Shown piece by piece: positions 1-5,719 of a stretch of DNA of 6,145 nt; the first letter of the stretch is position 1, and the number at the start of each line of letters is the position of its first letter. This DNA is from Erysipelotrichaceae bacterium (GTDB lineage Bacteria; Bacillota_I; Bacilli_A; Erysipelotrichales; Erysipelotrichaceae). The stretch lies in contig JAGACP010000136.1 of NCBI GenBank assembly GCA_017614055.1, positions 1-6,145 of the forward strand, given 5' to 3'. The notes beneath the pieces were generated by a model. It was given only the letters and a program-made list of their open reading frames with translations. It made no database searches and was not told where the DNA came from. A program made the translations under genes and the position numbers.

Positions 1-987
1 GAAAAGTATCGCGGCAAGAAAGACCTGAACGACTATGCGCTGTGCAATCTGGACAAGAACTATGCCGAACTGACATACATGCTGCAGGGAAGCTCCAATA
101 TCCCGATCGATACGATCTTCGAGCAGCTTAAGCAGAATTTCGGCGAACAGGAACTGGCATATATCAAGTGCTACTATTCCGCAAGCGCCAGCGAAAGACT
201 GGAAGACGCCATCAACGGAAAGGTGGACAGTCTCAACCTCGTTAGCAGGGACTGTCTCGAGTATCTCAGGACAAATCTTTACAAGTATTATCCTGATCTG
301 GGCAATGTGGATTATGATGTCCAGGAACTTGATCCCGACACGGCTCCGGCCACGGCGATCGCCTACTACTGGCCGTCTCCGGTCGACAACTACGACCAGA
401 ACATCATCCGCACCAATCCGAACAACATGCGTGCGGGCTATGAGACATACGGAACGCTTTCGCATGAAGGATTCCCGGGGCATCTTTACCAGCATGTCTT
501 CTACTACAAGACGAATCCTCACAACTTCAGGAGCGTGATAGGCTTCATCGGCTATACAGAAGGCTGGGCGGTCAATGCGCAGAAATATGCCTACAAGTTT
601 GCAGGCATCGATGACGATGCCGCGGCTACGGCTCTGTATTTTGAGGATGCGTACTACTTCCCTCTGTATTCGATCATCGACATCGGCGTCAACTACTACG
701 GATGGACGGCGAAGGACATCGTGAAGTACTTCGAGGATTCGATGCTGTTTGAATTCAGCGAGGAAGATGCGGGATTCTTCAGGGATTTCCTTATCGAGAT
801 GCCTGGCGTATACTGCTCTTACGGCATCGGTTCGAACAATTTCGTGACCCTGGAATCTTACGCAAAGAGTGCGCTGGGCGACAAGTTCGACTATGTGCAG
901 TATCATGAAGCGCTGCTGAAGAACGGACCGCTTCCGTTCAATATCCTGCAGTGTGCCGTGGACGAGTATATCGAAAACAATAAATAA
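1..987 (+). CDS. DUF885-family putative zinc metallopeptidase, C-terminal part (5' end outside window)
   Basis: The reading frame is open from base 1 to the TAA at 985-987, giving 328 residues with no start in view; the first ATG in the window (79) is internal. Seen: an HEGFPGH motif at partial residues 155-161 and, 26 residues after its last His, an EGWA motif (Glu187). Known: DUF885 proteins carry this HExxPGH plus EGW pattern, which resembles the two His ligands, catalytic Glu and third Glu ligand of gluzincin-type zinc peptidases. Full members are usually about 550-600 residues, so a bit more than half is present. Inferred: a zinc-dependent peptidase of unknown substrate. Any signal peptide or lipobox would lie upstream and cannot be judged. 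The C-terminal part is intact and ends right at a terminator, so this gene ends its transcription unit and is not part of the gcv operon. Confidence 0.88.
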   Translation, partial: EKYRGKKDLNDYALCNLDKNYAELTYMLQGSSNIPIDTIFEQLKQNFGEQELAYIKCYYSASASERLEDAINGKVDSLNLVSRDCLEYLRTNLYKYYPDLGNVDYDVQELDPDTAPATAIAYYWPSPVDNYDQNIIRTNPNNMRAGYETYGTLSHEGFPGHLYQHVFYYKTNPHNFRSVIGFIGYTEGWAVNAQKYAYKFAGIDDDAAATALYFEDAYYFPLYSIIDIGVNYYGWTAKDIVKYFEDSMLFEFSEEDAGFFRDFLIEMPGVYCSYGIGSNNFVTLESYAKSALGDKFDYVQYHEALLKNGPLPFNILQCAVDEYIENNK

Positions 988-1014
988 AAACTGATGCGAT
1001 GCATCAGTTTTTTT
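986..1014. terminator. Bidirectional Rho-independent terminator
   Basis: A perfect 12-bp stem (AAAAACTGATGC paired with GCATCAGTTTTT) has a 3-base GAT loop. It is followed on the plus strand by a run of seven T in total. The left arm begins inside the TAA stop of the DUF885 gene. Read on the minus strand the same element has a T-rich tail, so it can also end transcription coming from the small minus-strand gene at 1105-1248. The two genes are convergent on this element. Confidence 0.9.
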
Positions 1015-1104
1015 ATGTAACTTTGCAGAAGGGAAAGGGGTGCGCCATTCAGGCGGCATCAGGTATTGTAAGAACGAACAACAAAGAAAACGGATACGGA
1101 TCTT

Positions 1105-1248
1105 CTACAAAGTCAACATCATGACGAGGTCGTTGAAGTACAGTCTTCCGATCTCGTTCACCAGCATCTTCATGCTCAGACTGATGAGCATCGTCAGTAT
1201 CGCAATGGCTATGTATATGAAGCTGATGAGATCTCTGTCTTCCTGCAT
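1105..1248 (-). CDS. Predicted 47-residue single-pass membrane microprotein
   Basis: I do not recognise this protein. The minus-strand frame starts at ATG 1248-1246 and ends at TAG 1107-1105. The start is chosen because AGGAG at 1260-1256 sits 7 bases upstream; an in-frame ATG at 1263 has no such site. The protein begins MQEDRD and then has about 24 hydrophobic residues (7-30, LISFIYIAIAILTMLISLSM and onward), a likely transmembrane helix. A short tail follows with polar residues (NEIGR), then FNDLVMMLTL. Codons such as AAC, GAG, ATC, GGA, AGA and CTG match the neighbouring genes, while the upstream flank is AT-rich. This supports coding on this strand rather than the overlapping plus-strand frame. 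The gene is divergent from the gcv operon and shares the terminator at 986-1014 with DUF885. Function unknown; it could be a membrane-associated regulator or accessory peptide, but nothing shows this. Confidence 0.6.
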   Translation of the reverse strand: MQEDRDLISFIYIAIAILTMLISLSMKMLVNEIGRLYFNDLVMMLTL

Positions 1249-1255
1249 CTTCTGT

Positions 1256-1260
1256 CTCCT
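1256..1260 (-). promoter_or_regulatory. Ribosome binding site of the small minus-strand gene
   Basis: AGGAG lies 7 bases before ATG 1248 on the minus strand. It decides the start in favour of the second Met of the open frame and is the main evidence that this small frame is translated. Confidence 0.6.
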
Positions 1261-1307
1261 CATATCATAATTCACGGATATTATTCAGATTCCTAGATGA
1301 ATGTGTT

Positions 1308-1337
1308 TTTATATCATCTGAAAAGATTTCATGAAAA
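1308..1337 (-). promoter_or_regulatory. Candidate promoter for the small minus-strand gene
   Basis: On the minus strand, TTTTCA (1337-1332, 4 of 6 to the -35 consensus) is followed after 18 bases by TATAAA (1313-1308). A TG one base before the -10 makes it an extended -10 (TGATATAAA). Transcription would start near 1301, leaving a leader of about 50 bases before the ATG at 1248. Found by eye; moderate to low certainty. Confidence 0.4.
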
Positions 1338-1342
1338 TGAAT

Positions 1343-1375
1343 GTAAATGGTTTTTGTGCCAAAAACAGGATTTAC
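1343..1375. repeat. Compound inverted repeat between divergent promoters (possible operator)
   Basis: The inner arms are GTTTTTG (1350-1356) and CAAAAAC (1360-1366), a perfect 7-bp pair around TGC. The outer arms are GTAAAT (1343-1348) and ATTTAC (1370-1375), a perfect 6-bp pair. One base separates inner and outer arms on the left and three on the right. The right outer arm overlaps the candidate -35 box of the gcv promoter, and the left arm ends 5 bases from the candidate -35 box of the minus-strand promoter. With both predicted start sites outside the repeat, it would be in neither transcript, which favours a protein-binding site over an RNA element. The regulator is unknown. Confidence 0.5.
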
Positions 1376-1398
1376 GGGTCTGTCTGCTGTGATAAAAT
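1371..1398 (+). promoter_or_regulatory. Candidate promoter of the gcv operon
   Basis: TTTACG (1371-1376, 4 of 6 to TTGACA), a 16-base spacer, then TAAAAT (1393-1398, 5 of 6 to TATAAT) preceded by TGA, giving an extended -10. The predicted start near 1405 leaves a leader of about 89 AT-rich bases before gcvT. The -35 box overlaps the right arm of the inverted repeat at 1343-1375, so a protein bound there would be expected to block it. Confidence 0.5.
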
Positions 1399-1442
1399 TA
1401 AATCAGAAGAATAATATGAAAAAGCAATCGGCAGTATATTTT

Positions 1443-1471
1443 AAAGATTATTGTTGAAGAAATAATGCTTT
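1443..1471 (+). other. AT-rich hairpin in the gcvT leader
   Basis: AAAGATTATT (1443-1452) pairs with AATAAT-G-CTTT (1461-1471), giving 10 bp with one bulged G and an 8-base loop GTTGAAGA. It lies 9 bases upstream of the gcvT ribosome binding site. An alternative pairing, AAAAGCA (1420-1426) with TGCTTTT (1466-1472), would disrupt it. No T-run follows, so it is not a terminator. Mostly A-U pairs, so stability and function are uncertain. I saw none of the conserved glycine-aptamer sequence (for example GGAGAG) in the leader. Confidence 0.3.
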
Positions 1472-1480
1472 TGATATTGA

Positions 1481-1487
1481 GAAAGGA
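1481..1487 (+). promoter_or_regulatory. Ribosome binding site of gcvT
   Basis: GAAAGGA lies 6 bases before ATG 1494 but directly abuts the upstream in-frame ATG 1488. Spacing therefore favours 1494 as the true start. Confidence 0.65.
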
Positions 1488-1493
1488 ATGACT

Positions 1494-2573
1494 ATGGAAT
1501 TAAAAACCCCGCTTTATGATGAACATGTTTTGCTGAAGGGAAAGATAGTTCCTTTTGCGGGCTATCTGCTTCCGGTGCAGTATGAAGGCGTCATCAAGGA
1601 ACATCTGGCAGTCAGGAAAGAATGCGGCATGTTCGACGTATCGCACATGGGAGAGATCGTCTTCAGGGGAGAGACGGCACTGGCAAGCCTCAATCACATC
1701 CTGACCAATGATTTCACCAACATGCCTTTAGGCAAGGTAAGATACAGTCTCATGTGCAACAGCAACGGCGGAGTCATCGACGACCTGCTGGTATACAAGT
1801 TCGCCGATGATTATTACTATGTCGTAGTCAACGCCTCCAACAGGCACAAGGACTTCGAGCACATGAAGAACAACATCCTCGAGGGAACCACCATCGAGGA
1901 CATATCCGACAGCATCGGCCAGATAGCTCTGCAGGGACCGAATGCGGAGGCCGTCATGAAGACATTGCTTCCGGAAGAAAGCATCCCTCAGAAGTACTAC
2001 ACGGCGATCGAACATGTTGACATAGACGGTACCGACTGCATGATCTCCTATACGGGCTATACGGGAGAGAAGGGATATGAGATCTATACCGACAATGAAG
2101 GCATAGTGAAGGTCTGGAGACTGCTGCTTGAAAAAGGAAAAGACTTCGGTCTGATCCCTTGCGGACTCGGCGCAAGAGATACGCTGCGTCTTGAAGCGGG
2201 CATGCCTCTGTACGGTCATGAGATGAACGACGAGGTGACTCCGTTCGAAGCTGATCTGGGCTTCGGCGTCAAGATGGCCAAGGAAGAGTTCATCGGAAAG
2301 AAGGCTCTGGAAGAAAAGGGCGAACCGAAGATCGTAAGAGCAGGTCTTCAGATAATCGACAAGGGCGTCATGAGAGAGCATCAGGACATCTACGTGGGCG
2401 ACAGACTGGTGGGTCATACCTCATCAGGAACATATTCGCCGCTGCTTGAGACGTCCATCGCCCAGGCTCTGATCGAGAAGGAATACAGCGGACTGGATAC
2501 CGTAGTCGAAGTCGACATCAGAGGAAGAAGAGTAAAGGCAAAGGTCGTGAAGATGCCTTTCTATGACAGATAA
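1494..2573 (+). CDS. gcvT: Glycine cleavage system T-protein (aminomethyltransferase)
   Basis: This protein transfers the aminomethyl carbon from lipoyl-GcvH to tetrahydrofolate, making 5,10-methylene-THF and ammonia in the cytoplasm. It is 359 residues, the usual family length of about 360-370. Visible family signatures: TPLYDEH near the N-terminus, FDVSHMGE at 47-54, NGGVIDDLLVYK around 91-102, GYTGEKGYEIY from 188 and GLGARDTLRLEAGMPLYGHE from 224. The first Asp of the DD pair is residue 96 and aligns with the Asp known to be essential in characterised T-proteins. The C-terminal domain (GHTSSGTYSP and after) is complete. The start at 1494 is preferred over 1488 because of ribosome-site spacing. 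It is first in the operon; gcvH follows after 25 bases. No damage or unusual residues seen. Confidence 0.96.
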   Translation: MELKTPLYDEHVLLKGKIVPFAGYLLPVQYEGVIKEHLAVRKECGMFDVSHMGEIVFRGETALASLNHILTNDFTNMPLGKVRYSLMCNSNGGVIDDLLVYKFADDYYYVVVNASNRHKDFEHMKNNILEGTTIEDISDSIGQIALQGPNAEAVMKTLLPEESIPQKYYTAIEHVDIDGTDCMISYTGYTGEKGYEIYTDNEGIVKVWRLLLEKGKDFGLIPCGLGARDTLRLEAGMPLYGHEMNDEVTPFEADLGFGVKMAKEEFIGKKALEEKGEPKIVRAGLQIIDKGVMREHQDIYVGDRLVGHTSSGTYSPLLETSIAQALIEKEYSGLDTVVEVDIRGRRVKAKVVKMPFYDR

Positions 2574-2583
2574 ACATTATTTT

Positions 2584-2590
2584 AAGGAGG
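2584..2590 (+). promoter_or_regulatory. Strong ribosome binding site of gcvH
   Basis: AAGGAGG is 8 bases before ATG 2599. It fixes the start there rather than at ATG 2563, which lies inside the gcvT 3' end and would add an atypical N-terminal extension of 12 residues. Confidence 0.85.
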
Positions 2591-2598
2591 AGAGAAAA

Positions 2599-2979
2599 AT
2601 GTTTAAAAATCCTGAAGAATTGAAATATGCGAAAACACACGAGTGGCTGAAAGAAGAAGGTGATGTCTGTGTCGTAGGTCTTACCGACTATGCGCAGGAT
2701 TCGCTGGGCGATATCGTATTCGTCAATCTTCCGGCTGTCGATGATGAAGTGAAAGCCGGCGAGTCTTTCGGCGATGTCGAGTCAGTCAAGGCTGTCAGCG
2801 ACGTATTCTCGCCTGTTACCGGCAAGGTCGTCGAGATCAACGAGGAAGTCGTGGACAATCCGGCGCTGGTCAACGAGGATCCGTACGGCGCATGGCTGAT
2901 CAAGGTAGCTGAAGTTTCGGAGAAGGACGAACTGATCGGAAGCGAAGAATATGCCGCCCTCTGCGAGGAGGAACATTGA
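2599..2979 (+). CDS. gcvH: Glycine cleavage system H-protein (lipoyl carrier)
   Basis: A small lipoylated shuttle protein that takes the aminomethyl group from the P-protein, presents it to the T-protein, and is re-oxidised by the L-protein. It is 126 residues, normal for the family. Seen: an N-terminal YAKTHEWL segment (10-17), GLTDYAQDSLGDIVFVNLP (27-45), and the lipoyl site GDVESVKAVSDVFSPVTG, in which Lys64 is the residue expected to carry lipoate. A conserved NEDPYGAWLIKV segment lies near the C-terminus. Its stop TGA overlaps the ATG of gcvPA by one base, which points to translational coupling. The lipoate ligase gene three genes downstream is the likely modifier of Lys64, directly or through another carrier. 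Confidence 0.97.
   Translation: MFKNPEELKYAKTHEWLKEEGDVCVVGLTDYAQDSLGDIVFVNLPAVDDEVKAGESFGDVESVKAVSDVFSPVTGKVVEINEEVVDNPALVNEDPYGAWLIKVAEVSEKDELIGSEEYAALCEEEH
2966..2971 (+). promoter_or_regulatory. Ribosome binding site of gcvPA inside gcvH
   Basis: AGGAGG within the last codons of gcvH (encoding Glu-Glu) is 7 bases before ATG 2979. It selects ATG 2979 over the TTG three bases earlier. Confidence 0.8.
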
Positions 2980-4283
2980 TGGGATACGTCCCGGATTCGG
3001 CGCTTAAACAGAAGGAGATGCTCAAGGTCATCGGCGTGGATTCCGTCGATGATCTTTATCATCAGGTCCCCGAGGAAGTGAGACTCAAGGATCTGAACAT
3101 CCCCGAAGGAAAAAGCGAACTTGAAGTATCAAGGATCATGAAAGGCCTTGCGGCAAAGAATGTCCATTATTCTTCGGTATTCAGAGGCGCAGGCTCTTAC
3201 AGGCACTACATACCAGCGATCGTCAGGGGCATAACCTCGAAAGAGGAATTCCTTACGGCATATACGCCTTACCAGGCGGAGATAAGCCAGGGCGTGCTGC
3301 AGTCCATATTCGAATATCAGACGCAGATCTGCGAACTGACGGGACTGGATGTGTCCAACGCATCGGTCTATGACGGAGCGGTGGCGGCTGCCGAAGCCAT
3401 CTTCATGTCTCTTGAAAGAAACAAGAACGAGGCGATAATCGCGGGAACCATCAATCCCGAGACGCTTGAAGTCATAAAGACATACTGCGAATCAAGGAGC
3501 GTCAAGCTTATCGTCCTTGAAGGCGAAGGTTATAAGACGGATATCGGAGAACTCAGGAAACATCTCAGTGAACAGACCGCATGTTTCTACGTGCAGAGTC
3601 CGAACTATTACGGAGTGATAGAGGATGTCGAGAAACTGGCTGAGGCGGTACACGAATATAAGGCGAGGATGATCGAGGGAGTAAATCCTATATCCCTTGG
3701 TCTTCTCAAGACTCCGGGCGAGATGAATGTCGACATAGCCGTAGGTGAAGGACAGCCTCTGGGCATGAGCCTGGGCTTCGGCGGTCCGTACCTCGGCTTC
3801 ATGGCCTGCACGAAGGAACTGACAAGGCGTCTTCCCGGACGTATCGTCGGTCAGACTACTGATTCTCAGGGCAACAGATGCTTCGTGCTGACCCTGCAGG
3901 CCAGGGAACAGCACATCCGCCGCGAGAAGGCTTCCAGCAACATCTGTTCTAACGAAGCTCTCTGTGCGATGACCGCATCGGTGTATCTTGCGTCCATGGG
4001 ACCTTCAGGTCTTGAAAAGGTCGCAAGGAGCTGCCTGAACAACGCCCATTATCTGGAACAGGAACTGGCGAAGCTCGGTTTCGAAAGAGTATCGAAAGAC
4101 GAATACTTCAATGAATTCGTAACCACCTGTCCGATGGATCCTGCAGTCCTTGAAAAGAAGCTGTCGGAAAAGGAGATACTTATGGGCCTTGTCCTGAATG
4201 ACAGGATACTGTGGTGCGCTACCGAACTTAATGACAGGAATGACATAGACGGTCTGATCGAAGCGATCAAGGAGGTTATCTGA
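2979..4283 (+). CDS. gcvPA: Glycine dehydrogenase (decarboxylating) subunit 1
   Basis: The N-terminal half of the two-subunit P-protein, which with GcvPB decarboxylates glycine and loads the aminomethyl group onto lipoyl-GcvH. It is 434 residues, close to the roughly 440-450 usual for GcvPA. Family stretches are clear: an N-terminal YVPDS and VDDLYHQVPEEVRL region, GAGSYRHYIPA, TPYQAEISQGVLQSIFEYQTQIC, SVYDGAVAAAEA, GEGQPLGMSLGFGGPYLGF (from about 256), and GRIVGQTTDSQGNRCFVLTL followed by QAREQHIRREKASSNICSNE. This subunit has the aminotransferase-like fold but lacks the PLP-binding lysine motif, as expected; that is in GcvPB. The start and stop each overlap a neighbour by one base (TGATG junctions), so the subunits are probably made in matched amounts. 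No frameshift or missing block seen. Confidence 0.96.
   Translation: MGYVPDSALKQKEMLKVIGVDSVDDLYHQVPEEVRLKDLNIPEGKSELEVSRIMKGLAAKNVHYSSVFRGAGSYRHYIPAIVRGITSKEEFLTAYTPYQAEISQGVLQSIFEYQTQICELTGLDVSNASVYDGAVAAAEAIFMSLERNKNEAIIAGTINPETLEVIKTYCESRSVKLIVLEGEGYKTDIGELRKHLSEQTACFYVQSPNYYGVIEDVEKLAEAVHEYKARMIEGVNPISLGLLKTPGEMNVDIAVGEGQPLGMSLGFGGPYLGFMACTKELTRRLPGRIVGQTTDSQGNRCFVLTLQAREQHIRREKASSNICSNEALCAMTASVYLASMGPSGLEKVARSCLNNAHYLEQELAKLGFERVSKDEYFNEFVTTCPMDPAVLEKKLSEKEILMGLVLNDRILWCATELNDRNDIDGLIEAIKEVI
4269..4275 (+). promoter_or_regulatory. Ribosome binding site of gcvPB inside gcvPA
   Basis: AAGGAGG in the last codons of gcvPA is 7 bases before ATG 4283. It repeats the design of the gcvH/gcvPA junction. 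Confidence 0.85.
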
Positions 4284-5719
4284 TGAAACTGCTGTTTGAA
4301 GAAAGCTCACAGGGAAGACATCTCGATCTGATCCCTGACTGCGATACTCCTGAATACAGACTGTCCGATGACGCTCTGAGAAAGAGACAGGCAAGGCTTC
4401 CTGAACTTTCGGAAGTCGATCTGTCCAGACACTACACGCAGCTTGCGAAGCAGACCCACGGCGTGAACGACGGTTTCTATCCGCTGGGTTCGTGCACGAT
4501 GAAATACAATCCGCGCATCGATGAAGAGATGGCCGGTCTCGAAGGTTTTGCGGACATCCATCCGCTGCAGGGACAAGATTCCGTACAAGGTTCTCTTGAA
4601 GTCATATACAGGACCAAGGAACTGCTTTGCGAGATCACCGGCATGGACGACATGACGCTGCAGCCTGCTGCAGGTGCACACGGCGAATATACCGGTCTTC
4701 TGCTGATAAGGAAATATCATCTTGACCGCGGCGATACGGAAAGGGTGAACATCATCGTTCCGGATTCGGCTCACGGAACCAATCCGGCAAGCGCCACGAT
4801 GGCGGGCTTCAAGGTCATCAACGTTCCTTCGAATGCCGAAGGAGGCGTGGATCTTGACGAACTGAGAAAAGTCGTAGGCAAGGATACCGCCGGACTGATG
4901 CTGACGAATCCCAACACGCTGGGTCTTTTCGATCCGAACATCCTCGAGATAACGAAGATCATCCACGAAGTGGGAGGCCTGTGCTACTACGACGGAGCGA
5001 ATCTCAACGCCATCATGGGAAGAGTAAGACCGGGAGACATGGGCTTCGACTGCATCCATCTGAATCTGCACAAGACCTTCGCTACGCCTCACGGAGGAGG
5101 AGGTCCGGGAAGCGGCCCTGTGGGATGCAAGGAATTCCTCAGGGATTATCTGCCGGGCAAGATGACCGGAAAGAACGAGAACGGTTATTATCTATATACG
5201 CCTGCCAAGACGATGGGACAGGTCAGAAGCTTCTATGGAAACTTCCTGGTCGTCGTCAAGGCTCTGACTTACATACTCACTCTGGGAAAGGAAGGCGTCA
5301 AGGAAGCCAGCGGCAAGGCTGTGCTCAACGCCAACTACATGAAGGAGAGACTCAGGAAGTACTACGATGTCGCCTATGACACCACGTGCATGCATGAGTT
5401 CGTTCTCTGCCTGGAAAGGCTCAAGAAAGAGAAAGGCGTTTCTGCGATGGATGTGGCCAAGGCAAGCCTGGACTACGGCATTCATCCTCCTACAATGTAC
5501 TTCCCGCTGATCGTCCACGAGGCATTGATGTTCGAGCCTACGGAGACCGAAAGCAAGGAAGTCATCGACGAGGCTGTCGATGTCTATGTCGAGATCTACG
5601 AGAAGGCTCAAAGCGATCCGGAGTATCTGCACAGCGCTCCGCATCACTGCCCGATCACCAGACCTAACGAGACCGAGGCCGCAAGAAATCCGATACTGAA
5701 ATATGAATGGCAGGATTGA
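4283..5719 (+). CDS. gcvPB: Glycine dehydrogenase (decarboxylating) subunit 2, PLP-binding
   Basis: The C-terminal, PLP-carrying half of the split P-protein, partner of GcvPA. It is 478 residues, at the usual GcvPB length of about 480-490. Seen: the N-terminal ELSEVDLSRHYTQL and FYPLGSCTMKYNP segments, QPAAGAHGEYTGLL, DSAHGTNPASATMAGF (His164 region), LMLTNPNTLGLF, YYDGANLNAI, and the cofactor site LNLHKTFATPHGGGGPGSGP. In this last motif Lys264 is expected to form the Schiff base with PLP. The C-terminal HHCPITRPNETEAARNP block is complete. The start overlaps the gcvPA stop by one base. The 3' end overlaps the next gene (lplA) by 17 bases in another frame, and a short hairpin (5715-5738) covers its stop codon. 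Confidence 0.97.
   Translation: MKLLFEESSQGRHLDLIPDCDTPEYRLSDDALRKRQARLPELSEVDLSRHYTQLAKQTHGVNDGFYPLGSCTMKYNPRIDEEMAGLEGFADIHPLQGQDSVQGSLEVIYRTKELLCEITGMDDMTLQPAAGAHGEYTGLLLIRKYHLDRGDTERVNIIVPDSAHGTNPASATMAGFKVINVPSNAEGGVDLDELRKVVGKDTAGLMLTNPNTLGLFDPNILEITKIIHEVGGLCYYDGANLNAIMGRVRPGDMGFDCIHLNLHKTFATPHGGGGPGSGPVGCKEFLRDYLPGKMTGKNENGYYLYTPAKTMGQVRSFYGNFLVVVKALTYILTLGKEGVKEASGKAVLNANYMKERLRKYYDVAYDTTCMHEFVLCLERLKKEKGVSAMDVAKASLDYGIHPPTMYFPLIVHEALMFEPTETESKEVIDEAVDVYVEIYEKAQSDPEYLHSAPHHCPITRPNETEAARNPILKYEWQD

Noticed and set aside
1041..1058. Small GC-rich hairpin (TGCGCC / GGC-G-GCA)
   Set aside because: It has only 6 bp with a bulge, no T-run on either side, and no link to a gene start. It looks incidental; nothing else is seen in 1015-1104.
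1040..1270. Plus-strand open frame of 76 codons between DUF885 and gcvT
   Set aside because: It is the antisense of the small minus-strand gene. It has no suitable ribosome site at its start, and its hydrophobic character mirrors the opposite strand. The minus-strand frame has the better start site and codon use.
1350..1366. TTGGCAC on the minus strand within the palindrome as a sigma-54 -24 element
   Set aside because: The GC expected about 12 bases downstream of the GG (the -12 element) is missing; the sequence there is AT. The motif is better explained by the inverted repeat.
1451..1478. TTGTTG / GATATT as a second gcv promoter close to gcvT
   Set aside because: The -10 match is weak, and the start site would fall at or next to the ribosome site, leaving almost no leader. 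The extended -10 promoter at 1371-1398 is better.
1728..2417. Long minus-strand open frame of 229 codons inside gcvT
   Set aside because: gcvT is clearly intact on the plus strand with all family motifs. The antisense frame has no recognisable family signature and is a by-product of codon bias.
2563..2598. Upstream ATG extending gcvH by 12 residues
   Set aside because: It lies in the 3' end of gcvT, before the strong AAGGAGG site at 2584-2590, and would add residues not typical of H-proteins.
4307..5092. Minus-strand open frame of 261 codons across gcvPB
   Set aside because: It is a shadow of gcvPB. The sense protein is full-length and highly characteristic, and the antisense product shows no domain features.
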